A stretch of 37,512 nucleotides of DNA, taken from the NCBI GenBank assembly GCA_900548895.1, contig URLZ01000023.1, forward strand, positions 1 through 37,512. The letters run 5' to 3'. Of the stretch, positions 1 to 8,232 are shown piece after piece (the stretch's first letter is position 1; every line of letters starts with the position of its first letter). The notes below the pieces were generated by a model. That model saw only the letters and a program-made list of their open reading frames with translations, was not told the DNA's origin and ran no database searches. This DNA is from an uncultured Akkermansia sp. Its GTDB lineage: Bacteria > Verrucomicrobiota > Verrucomicrobiia > Verrucomicrobiales > Akkermansiaceae. The position numbers and the translations under genes are program-made.

Positions 1-957
1 CGCTGGTCGCGCCGGAGCGTTGAGCGAGGCCGCCGTGGGCGGCAGCGCCTGTGCACCGTGCGGATGGACGACGGGAACCGGAGGAGCCGGCGGGGGCACC
101 GTGGGCAGCATGGACTGCTCTTCTGGCGTGCACACGGGGGCATGCTCGATGCTGTGCATTGGCGGAACACCCGGATGCAGCGGCGCGGTGGGATCGACAT
201 CCGGCACGAGATTGACGGCCGAGGGATTGAGCTCTGCCGCCGTGAGAGCTTCGGGCATCTCGCGCTCCGTCAGCTCCTGCGGAATGTCATCGCAGCGGTG
301 TTCCCCCTTGCCGGGGCGGGGGGAATAGGTCTCATAAAAGGCCAGAACGACCGTGTAGATCAGGAAGAAAACGCCGAGCACCGCCGGAATGATCCAACTG
401 CTGTCGCTGAGCAGGACGAGCATCTCCGGAAAGACCGGATCGTCGCTTTGCCCCCACAGCATCAAGAGATAGAGCAGCAGCTCGCTGAGCCCGTACCAGA
501 GTGCATAGCTCACGAGGCTATAAAAGGTGATGCGCAGGCGCGAGTTGCTGAAGAGCCCGCCGAGCACGGCGGCGATCGGAACGAGATAGAGCAGGGCGGG
601 ATAGTCCTGCTCCGTGGAGCTCAGGAAGCTCAGCTGTGGCAGCTCGGACAGGGGGCCGGGCAGCGTGTAGGTCGGCCCGAGGAGGGCAAGGCAGATGAGA
701 AAGACGAGCAGCGTCAGCCCCAGCGTATAGGTCATGTTCCAGATGGCCGTCACTCCGCGCAGCAGCCCCATGAGCAGAAGGATGCCGGCCGTGAGGGCGA
801 ACCAAGGCGTGCAGACGGTTGCGGTCAGATTCTCCACGAAGGTCTGCCTCAGCAGCAGGAGAAAGTCTTGCTGACAAGCGCCGCGGACGGCTGCTGCGAG
901 CAGAAGGGTGAGCAGCAGCAGGGAGACGTATTTGGCCAGAAAGAAGGCAACCTTCAT
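1..957 (-). CDS. Multi-pass membrane protein of unknown function (3' end cut off by window)
   Basis: I read this gene on the minus strand from an ATG at 957; the frame stays open for 319 codons to the window edge, so the C-terminus is missing. The product starts MKVAFFLAKYVSLLLLTLLLAA and has about five hydrophobic segments within the first 210 residues. A soluble tail rich in proline and alanine follows (PPPAPPVPVV near residue 295). I do not recognise the family. The start is supported by a promoter (TTGACA, 17 bases, TAGAAT) whose -10 box ends 9 bases before the ATG. The gene is divergent from the M50 protease at 1236. A cytoplasmic-membrane location is inferred from hydrophobicity only. 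Confidence 0.75.
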   Translation of the reverse strand, partial: MKVAFFLAKYVSLLLLTLLLAAAVRGACQQDFLLLLRQTFVENLTATVCTPWFALTAGILLLMGLLRGVTAIWNMTYTLGLTLLVFLICLALLGPTYTLPGPLSELPQLSFLSSTEQDYPALLYLVPIAAVLGGLFSNSRLRITFYSLVSYALWYGLSELLLYLLMLWGQSDDPVFPEMLVLLSDSSWIIPAVLGVFFLIYTVVLAFYETYSPRPGKGEHRCDDIPQELTEREMPEALTAAELNPSAVNLVPDVDPTAPLHPGVPPMHSIEHAPVCTPEEQSMLPTVPPPAPPVPVVHPHGAQALPPTAASLNAPARPA

Positions 958-966
958 GACGCTCGA

Positions 967-995
967 ATTCTAGGGTATGCTCCCTCCCTTGTCAA
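967..995 (-). promoter_or_regulatory. Sigma-70-like promoter for the 957-1 membrane protein
   Basis: On the minus strand the -35 box is TTGACA (990-995), the spacer is 17 bases and the -10 box is TAGAAT (967-972). Only 9 bases separate the -10 box from the ATG, so the predicted leader is about 3 bases. Confidence 0.7.
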
Positions 996-1198
996 GGGTA
1001 AAACGCCTTGCGGAGCGTTTTGCCGACAGCGCTTGCGCGGGGGCAGACCGTGGCTCGAGCAATGGTCCGAGCAAGGCTCTTTCGGAGGTCCGGGCGACGG
1101 TTTGTTCGGCGCCTCACTCGGCCATTTTTCCCCTGGGAGCATGGGCGCCGCATCGTTGCTCCTGCTCGCTTGCCCTCGCGCCGCGACGTTGAACGCGC
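996..1198. other. Divergent intergenic stretch, no gene seen
   Basis: This is the middle of the 278-base gap between two divergent starts. The two flanking promoters sit at its edges. I see no convincing coding frame or RNA gene in it. Open frames crossing it lack plausible protein composition. Confidence 0.5.
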
Positions 1199-1227
1199 TT
1201 GCCTTTCGACGTGAAATCAAGTAGAGT
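1199..1227 (+). promoter_or_regulatory. Sigma-70-like promoter of the M50 protease gene
   Basis: The -35 box is TTGCCT (1199-1204), the spacer is 17 bases and the -10 box is TAGAGT (1222-1227). The start codon at 1236 lies 8 bases after the -10 box, so the transcript should be nearly leaderless. Confidence 0.65.
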
Positions 1228-1235
1228 AGGGCTCG

Positions 1236-1961
1236 ATGACGCGCCTGACGATACGCTTCAGCCTCTTCCGCGTGCCGGTGTCCGTGCATCCCTCGCTCTG
1301 GGTAATGCTGCTCCTGCTCGGTGGGTTGCTGAGCGTACGCACGGCTGAAGACTTGTTGCATCTGCTGAGCTTTGTCATCATCGCCTTTCTCACGCTGCTC
1401 CTCCACGAGTTCGGACACGCGCTGACGGGCAGAGCTCTCGGCGGTGGTTGCCCGAGCGTGACGCTGGCGTGGCTCGGTGGCTTCTGCCGCAACGACGAGG
1501 CGAACCTCAGCTCGCGGGAGGATCTTGTCATGACGGCTGCCGGTCCGCTCTTCTCGCTGTTGCCGGCCGGTGTCACTCTGCTCATCCTGCTGGTGTCGAA
1601 CCTTTCGTTCGGCGGCAGCATCGATCCGGTGCTCTCCGCCGCAGCCGCGACGGTGCTTGGTCATCCTCTGGATTCCTCGCTCCTGCCCGAGGTCGCTCGA
1701 GGTGTCGCCTTCGCGGCCGAGCAAAGTCTTCAAATCCCCCTCTGGTGGGCCCTCATCAACCTGTTGCCCATTCACCCCCTCGACGGCGGCCAAATCCTGC
1801 TGCATTGCACGCGCAGCGAGCGCAGCACACGGTGTGTCAGCTTCGTGACCGCGACAACGGCCGCCATCGTCTTCCTCGTCTGCGGCTGCTGGTTTTTCGC
1901 CTTGCTGGCCGGGCTCATGGCTCTGCACCACGCCCGAGTGCGGAGGCGTCCCGCCCGCTGA
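1236..1961 (+). CDS. M50-family site-2-type membrane metalloprotease
   Basis: This 241-residue integral membrane protein carries the zinc motif HEFGH at residues 57-61 inside a hydrophobic helix. A second motif, NLLPIHPLDGG, lies at about 175-185 and its Asp183 is the expected third metal ligand. Both are hallmarks of the S2P/SpoIVFB (M50) intramembrane proteases. The N-terminal segment resembles the rhomboid-free SpoIVFB-like subgroup, with no PDZ domain and no CBS domain, so it is a minimal form. The substrate cannot be told from sequence; relatives cleave membrane-bound transcription factors or signal-peptide remnants. The gene is monocistronic, with a promoter ending 8 bases before the ATG and a 282-base gap downstream. 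Confidence 0.85.
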   Translation: MTRLTIRFSLFRVPVSVHPSLWVMLLLLGGLLSVRTAEDLLHLLSFVIIAFLTLLLHEFGHALTGRALGGGCPSVTLAWLGGFCRNDEANLSSREDLVMTAAGPLFSLLPAGVTLLILLVSNLSFGGSIDPVLSAAAATVLGHPLDSSLLPEVARGVAFAAEQSLQIPLWWALINLLPIHPLDGGQILLHCTRSERSTRCVSFVTATTAAIVFLVCGCWFFALLAGLMALHHARVRRRPAR

Positions 1962-2205
1962 AACGCACTGGCGGCAGATCTCTGAAACAGACCCCGTATA
2001 GACGTCAAGGCGCGTGCGATCAGATTCATCCTGATTCATCCCGTAAGCTGCGTTCGCAGGCTCGCACGAGCCACGCCAATCCGATGGGGCCGACAGCTGG
2101 CTCGCACCCATAGGGAAGTCCCCTGAAAGAGAATTTTACAACTTCGCATAATATATGTAATGCAAAATCGAGAAGTTCAGAAACAGAACGTGTCAGACTT
2201 TCATC
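1962..2205. other. Intergenic region before the Gld-type ABC cluster
   Basis: No gene is apparent here. Positions 2133-2165 are AT-rich compared with the surroundings and contain TTTACA and TAATAT-like words, but the spacing fits no good promoter. An in-frame extension of the ABC ATPase back to 2160 reads through this stretch. I reject it because the peptide matches no ABC N-terminus and the promoter lies inside it. Confidence 0.5.
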
Positions 2206-2233
2206 TTGCCATAGCGCAAAGCCGTGGTAAGAT
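2206..2233 (+). promoter_or_regulatory. Promoter of the Gld-type ABC cluster
   Basis: The -35 box is TTGCCA (2206-2211), the spacer is 16 bases and the -10 box is TAAGAT (2228-2233). The ATG at 2244 is 10 bases downstream. This fixes the start at 2244 and predicts a leader of about 4 bases. Confidence 0.65.
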
Positions 2234-2243
2234 AGTCCTGCGT

Positions 2244-3185
2244 ATGAGTATGGTAACCGCAGAGCATTTGCACAAGGTGTTCGGACGCTTTGTGGCCGTG
2301 TGGGATGCAAGCTTCAGCATCGAGAAAGGCGAAATCGTGGGCTTTCTCGGGCCGAACGGCGCCGGCAAAACCACGACGATGAAAATGCTCACCGGTTTCA
2401 TGCCGCCGAATGCCGGAACGGCGAGCATCGCCGGCTACGACATCCTCGACAACCCGCTGGAGGCGCGCCGCCACATCGGCTACATGCCCGAGAACGTGCC
2501 GCTCTACGACGACATGCGTGTCTACGAGTACCTCGATTACCGCGCGCGACTCAAAGGCATCATCGGTTCCTCCGTGCGCGAACAGATCGGCCTCGTCATC
2601 GAGCGCTGCGGGCTTGAGCCCAAGCGCCGCAACATGATCAACACGCTCTCCAAGGGCTACCGCCAGCGCGTCGGCCTCGCCGATGCCCTGCTCGGCAACC
2701 CCGACTTGCTCATTCTCGACGAGCCCACTAACGGCTTGGATCCGAACCAGATCCGCCAGATCCGCGAGCTCATCCGCTCACTGGCCGAGGAGCACACCGT
2801 CATCCTCTCCACCCACATTCTGAGCGAAGTTGAGATGATCTGCAATAAGGTCATCATCATCGATCAAGGCAAAATCAAAGCCTCGGATACCCCCGCCAAC
2901 CTGACGGCGAACCTCCGCGCCGCCGGGCGCGTCTCCATCGAGTTCAAGGGCGATCTCGCACCCGTCGTCAAAGAGCTGGAGGCCTTCGCCCCCGTCAAGA
3001 AAGTCATCCACGAAGGTACCCTCCCCGGCGGGTGGGAGCGCCTCGTCGTTCGCGCCGAGCCAGGCACGGACACGCGAGAGAAAGCCGCAGCCATCATCAT
3101 GAAGCTCGGCTACCCCGTGCGCCACATCTACCGCCACATCCCGAGTCTGGAAGACGTGTTCGTCGAAATGACGCGGCGCGACTGA
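2244..3185 (+). CDS. ABC transporter ATP-binding protein, GldA-like
   Basis: This is a 313-residue nucleotide-binding subunit. Walker A is GPNGAGKTT at about 36-44, the signature is LSKGYRQRV near 135, and Walker B is LLILDEPTNGLD near 155-166, followed by an H-loop STHILSE. The roughly 80-residue C-terminal extension is typical of the CcmA/GldA subfamily. It is the first gene of a cluster with an ABC-2 permease, a GldG-like subunit and a DUF4340 protein, the composition seen in many Bacteroidota and Verrucomicrobiota. In flavobacteria GldA/F/G support gliding. Outside that group the substrate is unknown and I see no gliding-motor (GldK-N) genes here. I chose ATG 2244 over an upstream in-frame ATG at 2160 because of the promoter and because homology-like sequence begins there. 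Confidence 0.9.
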   Translation: MSMVTAEHLHKVFGRFVAVWDASFSIEKGEIVGFLGPNGAGKTTTMKMLTGFMPPNAGTASIAGYDILDNPLEARRHIGYMPENVPLYDDMRVYEYLDYRARLKGIIGSSVREQIGLVIERCGLEPKRRNMINTLSKGYRQRVGLADALLGNPDLLILDEPTNGLDPNQIRQIRELIRSLAEEHTVILSTHILSEVEMICNKVIIIDQGKIKASDTPANLTANLRAAGRVSIEFKGDLAPVVKELEAFAPVKKVIHEGTLPGGWERLVVRAEPGTDTREKAAAIIMKLGYPVRHIYRHIPSLEDVFVEMTRRD

Positions 3186-3322
3186 GCCCCTGCCCGATTC
3201 TCGTCGCCATGTAACACATATTATCATACGAGCATCCCAGCTTAAAGCCTCCGCCAAGCTCCTCGCATCGCGGAACCGAACAGACATCAAGTCCCCTTCT
3301 CTTCACCGACGTTTCTCTCACC

Positions 3323-4144
3323 ATGGAACCAGAAGCTCCCCCCGTCAAGCGCACCCGCAACTACTTTTACACCCTGCGCACCATCTACGCCAAAGAGCTG
3401 CGCAGCTTCCTCTGCACCCCCTTCGGCTGGGTCATTCTGGGATGCACCATGGGGCTTCAGGGATTCTGGCTGCAAACCGTTATTCAGATTATGAGCAACG
3501 CCTCCGGTGAGGGCGTCATGTACTACATGCTCAATAACGTCACCTTCTGGTTTTACTTCATCTTCATCTTCCCGCTCATCACCATGCGAAGCTTTGCGGA
3601 GGAGGAGCGCATGGGAACCCTCGAAGGCCTGCTGACCGCACCCGTCACCACCACGCAGATCGTGCTCGGCAAATTTCTGGCCGCCTACACCTTCTACCTC
3701 ATCCTCTGGGTCCCCATGATGCTCTACCCCTGGGTGAGCCACCTCGGCAACATCTACACCAGCCTCAAATACGGCATTGACCCTGAAGGCGTCATCACCT
3801 ACCGCCTCGCCGACTGGTTCGGCGGCTTCTCCATCCTGGCGCTCGTCGGTCTCTTCTTCATTGCACTGGGCATGGCCTGCTCCTCGACCACGCGCAGCCA
3901 GATCATCGCGGGCATTCTCTGCACCTGCCTGATGATCAGCTATTACTTCATCGGGCGCGTCACCGAGCTCTGGGGCGAATTCCCCGCGGCCCCGATCTTC
4001 CATTACCTCTCCTGCACCGAGCACGTCAGCGCCTTCTCGCGCGGCCTCGTCGACACGCGGCCCCTCGTCCTCTACGTCAGCCTCACCGTCCTCACCCTCG
4101 CCCTCACCAAGCGCATCGTCGATTACCGCCGCTGGCGCCGCTGA
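3323..4144 (+). CDS. ABC-2 type permease, GldF-like
   Basis: This 273-residue protein has six predicted membrane helices. A cytoplasmic N-terminus (KRTRNYFYTLRTIYAKELRS) precedes the first helix, the usual ABC-2 permease entry. The motif EEERMGTLEGLLTAPVT after the second helix is the conserved coupling region of GldF/NatB-type permeases. It should pair with the ATPase at 2244 and the GldG-like protein at 4327. The gap from the ATPase is 137 bases and the leader just before the ATG is C/T-rich with no purine ribosome binding site. The transported substrate is unknown. Confidence 0.85.
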   Translation: MEPEAPPVKRTRNYFYTLRTIYAKELRSFLCTPFGWVILGCTMGLQGFWLQTVIQIMSNASGEGVMYYMLNNVTFWFYFIFIFPLITMRSFAEEERMGTLEGLLTAPVTTTQIVLGKFLAAYTFYLILWVPMMLYPWVSHLGNIYTSLKYGIDPEGVITYRLADWFGGFSILALVGLFFIALGMACSSTTRSQIIAGILCTCLMISYYFIGRVTELWGEFPAAPIFHYLSCTEHVSAFSRGLVDTRPLVLYVSLTVLTLALTKRIVDYRRWRR

Positions 4145-4326
4145 GGCCGCCTCCGGCACAACCTACTGCACCCGCCCCCTCCCGCAACGCTGCTCCGCCG
4201 CTCCCGGATCCACCTCTTTCTCCCGCAACTTCGCCTCTTTCTCCTGACCCACGCGCCCTGCCTGAGCGCGCAAGCTTCACAGGACTCCTTCCCCTGCAAC
4301 CTCTTCTCCAGACTTTCCCCTCACTC

Positions 4327-5853
4327 ATGAGCAACAGCGAATTCAAAGGAAACCCCGACGCCCGCCGAGCCAAGAGCAACCCGCTCGCCTGGGTCAACCT
4401 CTTTCTCCTCGCCCTTATCGTTTTGACCTGCAACTACATCGGCTGCAGCGAATATGCCCGCCATGACCTGACAGAAGACGAGCGCTACACCATCTCCGAA
4501 CGCACCATCAACGTGCTCTCCAGTGACCGGATCCGCTCGCGCGAAACCCCCATCCGCATCATCTTCGCCTTCAAGCAGTCCACGCCGAACTACGCGCGCA
4601 TGCGCTCCCTGCTCGAAGAGTACGAGCGCTACGGCAAAGGCAAAATCGAGGTGGAGTATTTCGACCCCATGCGCCAGCCCCACCGAGCGCGCGAAATCTC
4701 GCAGATCTACGGTGTGGAGTTCAACCAGAACCTTTGCGTGATTGATGCGCGCGCCGACCATAACGTCGCCCTAGACACCTTTGAGCAAGACAAGAGCGAC
4801 CGCAAGCACGTGCGCGTCCGCTCCGGCGCCTCCTTCATCCGCTACGAAACCCTGCCCGATGAATCGCGCCGCGCCGTGGCGCTGATGATGGATGAAGTCG
4901 TCTGCTCGGCGTTGACCGAAGCCGTGGAAGGCGAGATGCGCAGCATGTACGTCGTCGAGGGCAAGGGCGGCGTCTCGCGCGATAATACCGAACTACTCGA
5001 GATGCTCGGCGAAATCAACAACTCGCTCAACATCCAGCTCAAATTCATCACCCTGGCCGACGTGGAGACCTTGCCCGACGACGCCGAGGGCCTCATCATC
5101 GTCTCGCCGCAGACGGACTTCACCGAAGACGAAATCCGCGTTCTGAACGACTACTGGGAGAACCGCGACGGCCGCAACGCCATCTTCATCGCCCTGAACA
5201 CCCAGTACACCAAGCTGCCGCGCCTCTACCGCTTCATCCGCGAGCAGGGCATCCGTCCGAACGCCGATCAAATCCTGCTGCGCGATCGCAACCGCCCCTA
5301 CTACGACATCTCGGCCGTCTTCCCCAAGAGCCTCAACTGCACCAAGAGTTTCTGGAACGGCACGACGCACGTCGAGGGGCAATCCATGTCCCTGACGCTC
5401 GAGCACGGGGATGAGAGCCGAGCCGCCCTGCGCCGCCTGAGCACCTACCCGCTGCTCATGACGACGTCCGAGTATTACGGTGAGACGCGCACGGACCGCT
5501 CGCCGAGCTACGACCCGCAGGAGGACCGGCTCGGCCCGCTTTGCCTCGCCGCCGCCGTCACCAAGGGCAACCCGCGCGACCCGAACAACCTCAACACGCT
5601 CTGCGTGCTCGGCAACACCGACATGCTGCTCAAGGAGAACACGCGCACCGAGCAGCGCGACTACCTGCGCACCCTCTGGGCCTGGATGAGCAACCGCCCC
5701 GAGTACGCAGGCAAGAGTGCCAATCAGGATCTGCGCGTCAAGATCGACCTCAATCGTCACTCTCGCAACGCCATCGAATACATCACCCTCATCATCATGC
5801 CCCTGCTGGCTCTCGGCATCGCCCTGATCATCTGGAACACACGCCGCCACTGA
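4327..5853 (+). CDS. GldG-like ABC transporter auxiliary subunit
   Basis: This 508-residue protein has one membrane helix near residues 21-40, a large extracytoplasmic region and a C-terminal helix (ITLIIMPLLALGIALIIW) just before a short basic end. The region around DLTEDERYTISERT followed by a thioredoxin-like segment is characteristic of the GldG / ABC_transp_aux family, where a periplasmic domain sits between two anchors. It lies directly downstream of the permease. The start at 4327 follows a pyrimidine-rich stretch and has no Shine-Dalgarno motif. The role is inferred from family and context: it probably joins the exporter on its outer face. Confidence 0.85.
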   Translation: MSNSEFKGNPDARRAKSNPLAWVNLFLLALIVLTCNYIGCSEYARHDLTEDERYTISERTINVLSSDRIRSRETPIRIIFAFKQSTPNYARMRSLLEEYERYGKGKIEVEYFDPMRQPHRAREISQIYGVEFNQNLCVIDARADHNVALDTFEQDKSDRKHVRVRSGASFIRYETLPDESRRAVALMMDEVVCSALTEAVEGEMRSMYVVEGKGGVSRDNTELLEMLGEINNSLNIQLKFITLADVETLPDDAEGLIIVSPQTDFTEDEIRVLNDYWENRDGRNAIFIALNTQYTKLPRLYRFIREQGIRPNADQILLRDRNRPYYDISAVFPKSLNCTKSFWNGTTHVEGQSMSLTLEHGDESRAALRRLSTYPLLMTTSEYYGETRTDRSPSYDPQEDRLGPLCLAAAVTKGNPRDPNNLNTLCVLGNTDMLLKENTRTEQRDYLRTLWAWMSNRPEYAGKSANQDLRVKIDLNRHSRNAIEYITLIIMPLLALGIALIIWNTRRH

Positions 5854-5892
5854 GGCTCCGCCTCCCCCTCTCCTATCCTTCCTTCGTCCTTC

Positions 5893-8175
5893 ATGAAAGC
5901 CCTCTCCACCATCGTCCTGGCCGCGCTGGCGGCCTTCCTGCTGGCCTGCGCCATCGTGCTCACGGTCGATGGGAATCTGGCGCGCATCCTCGGCTGGTAT
6001 CGCTTTGAAGCCGGGCGTCCCCTCTTCACGGAGGCGAACACGAGCCGGATCGACAAGGTCAACTGGATGCGCATCAGCGATCTGCACGATCGCATCGAGT
6101 GCGAGCGCGACGAGGAGGGCATCTGGTGGATCATCACCCCCTTCCGAGACCGCATGTCGCAGGAGGCGGTCGCTGCCATTCTGGCCTTCACCTCTCACGC
6201 CAAACTCGTCGATACCCTCCCGCTCTCCACCAGCACGGACGAAAAGCGCTCGCGAGAGTTCGGTGTTGACTCCTCCCCCCATACCATCACCCTCAAGGTG
6301 CCCACCGACGAGCAGCACCACACCACCATTGCCCGCTACACCCTCGGCAGTACGGCCCCCTGGCTCGCCGACGCGGGTGACGGCAAAAACCTCATCCGCA
6401 CCACCTACCTGCGCACGGACTACTACAGTGACGACGAGCGCATTCACGTCGTCTCCGGCAACATTCTGGACATATTCCGCAACGGACTCTACGCCCTGCG
6501 CGACCCCAAGCCCCTGCGCATCGATCCACGGCAGGTGCAAGCGCTGCGCATCTCCCGCCCCGACGCCCCCGAAGAGAAAACGCTGGAGGCTCGCCGCCTC
6601 AGCCCGGAGCTGCCATGGAACTTGGTGAAGCCCGTCATCACGCAAGCGAATCAGGATCAAGTCAACAACCTGCTGGCCGCCCTCTCGACCATGACCGCGC
6701 TGCGCGTCGATGACGCACGAGACATCACCCTGCCCGAGAAGGCCCAGTACTGCATTGAGCTTGAAGTCGCGAGCGCCGACGGCACGAAGACCGAGCAGCT
6801 GCTGCTCTATCCGCCCTTCAAGTCCGCGTCGGATGACCAGCAGCTCTGCTACGCACGCGTCGCCGATCGTCCCGTCGTCTTCACCCTCGAAGCCGAGCCT
6901 CGCGTTCGGAGACACGGGCCCTTCGCCAACATCATTGCCGCCGTCTGCAAAGCCCCTGTTCTGCCGGACAAGGACATGGCCCAGCTGCTCAGCGGCAGCG
7001 GTGTCGTGTACACCAGCGAGCTGCCGCTGAGCCTCGAGGCCCTGCGCTCCATGCGCTTCGCCGATGTCGATGAAAAGGACGTCAGCAGCCTCATGTTGCT
7101 GCCCTCCTACGGCAGTTCCCCCCTTCTCCTCCGCCACATCCCGGGCAATGCGGAGAGCGGCGTGCAGGATGTCTGGCTCTACTCGGCGGAAGGCAAGCCC
7201 TTCGCCGAGGCGGAGCACGGCATGGCGCAGGCCCTCGTGACCGGGCTGAGCAACATCCCCGTTGACAGCGTTCTGGAGGACATCCCCCTTGGCGGAGACA
7301 AGCGCGCGGCCATGAAGCGCTACGGGCTTGACAACCCCGATTACACGCTCGTCGTTCTGCCCACGCCCTGCCTGCTGCGCGCCACCCTCTATGGCCTCGA
7401 CCTGCCGCTCATCCGCGACAGAAGCCCGCGCACCTTCTACGTCAACCGCTGGAAGGACCCGCAGACCGGGCGCAGTTGCTGGGCCGGCATGGAGAAAAAC
7501 GGCAACAGCATCTGCCGACTGAGCTCGAAGTTCACCCGTCTCTTCTCGCTTCAGAACACCCGCTGGAAGAGCCGGACCCTCTTCCACTTCCCGCTCTCCG
7601 CCCTGCGCCGCCTGACGCTCGGTTTCCAGAAAGAGCCGCTGGAGCTCGAGTACGACTACATCGGCGATGCGTGGACGGGCAAGCTCAACGGAGAGGATGT
7701 CACCCCGCGCATCAATCCCCACCGCGCCGTCTTCTACGTGCGCCAGCTTCAGAAGCTGCGCGTTGACCAGTGGCTGGAGCGCGGAGATCCCGATGCCGTC
7801 ATCGCCCTTTCGCACCCGGCCTTCTATGTCAAGCTCGACTTGGAGATCACCGATTACAGCTCCGCCGAGGCCATCGTCATCGACCAGGCGGACGATGTCA
7901 GCGCCAGCGGGGATCCCATCGGCAAAGACCAGCTCAGCAACAAGGAGCTGGCGGAGAAGATGCTGACGGAGGGCGACGCCACCGATGACGCCATGCGCCA
8001 GCTTGCCCTGGCCGAATTGCCCGTCATTCGCCGCACCCTGACGCTGGAGATCGCCCCCTCTGCCGAAGCCTCGGATCGCCCCTTCTTCTACGGGCGCATC
8101 CGCGAAACCGGTGAGCTCTTCATCCTCAACTTCAACACCGCCCAATCACTCGCCGGCAGCATCCTCGACATGTGA
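5893..8175 (+). CDS. DUF4340 domain-containing membrane-anchored protein
   Basis: The 760-residue protein begins with a signal anchor (MKALSTIVLAALAAFLLACAI). Beta-rich extracytoplasmic repeats follow, in the pattern of DUF4340 proteins (short WxI/ILxPxxDRxSQEAVAAIL units and repeated FGVDxxxxTITL-like strands). DUF4340 proteins are regularly encoded right after gldG-like genes and are thought to be the fourth part of the same exporter complex; that partnership is inference. At 760 residues it is longer than common family members of 300-500, suggesting duplicated DUF4340 units (roughly 90-300 and 400-680). The gap from the gldG-like gene is 39 bases and is C/T-rich. Confidence 0.8.
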   Translation: MKALSTIVLAALAAFLLACAIVLTVDGNLARILGWYRFEAGRPLFTEANTSRIDKVNWMRISDLHDRIECERDEEGIWWIITPFRDRMSQEAVAAILAFTSHAKLVDTLPLSTSTDEKRSREFGVDSSPHTITLKVPTDEQHHTTIARYTLGSTAPWLADAGDGKNLIRTTYLRTDYYSDDERIHVVSGNILDIFRNGLYALRDPKPLRIDPRQVQALRISRPDAPEEKTLEARRLSPELPWNLVKPVITQANQDQVNNLLAALSTMTALRVDDARDITLPEKAQYCIELEVASADGTKTEQLLLYPPFKSASDDQQLCYARVADRPVVFTLEAEPRVRRHGPFANIIAAVCKAPVLPDKDMAQLLSGSGVVYTSELPLSLEALRSMRFADVDEKDVSSLMLLPSYGSSPLLLRHIPGNAESGVQDVWLYSAEGKPFAEAEHGMAQALVTGLSNIPVDSVLEDIPLGGDKRAAMKRYGLDNPDYTLVVLPTPCLLRATLYGLDLPLIRDRSPRTFYVNRWKDPQTGRSCWAGMEKNGNSICRLSSKFTRLFSLQNTRWKSRTLFHFPLSALRRLTLGFQKEPLELEYDYIGDAWTGKLNGEDVTPRINPHRAVFYVRQLQKLRVDQWLERGDPDAVIALSHPAFYVKLDLEITDYSSAEAIVIDQADDVSASGDPIGKDQLSNKELAEKMLTEGDATDDAMRQLALAELPVIRRTLTLEIAPSAEASDRPFFYGRIRETGELFILNFNTAQSLAGSILDM

Positions 8176-8232
8176 ACCGGCCTCCGTCTTCACCAACTCA
8201 AACAAACCGCAACACAACACGATAAAAACACT

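Noticed and set aside
58..1224. A plus-strand open frame over the left end
   Set aside because: It is the shadow of the minus-strand membrane protein. The translated product is Gln/Arg/Glu-rich, and the frame runs through two promoters.
2160..2243. A longer start for the gldA-like ATPase
   Set aside because: The added 28 residues match no ABC N-terminus, and a promoter with its -10 box at 2228-2233 lies inside them.
4993..8145. A 1050-codon open frame on the minus strand opposite the gldG-like and DUF4340 genes
   Set aside because: High GC keeps the antisense frame open. The peptide is Gly/Val/Ala/Asp-rich without motifs, while the plus strand has recognisable domains.
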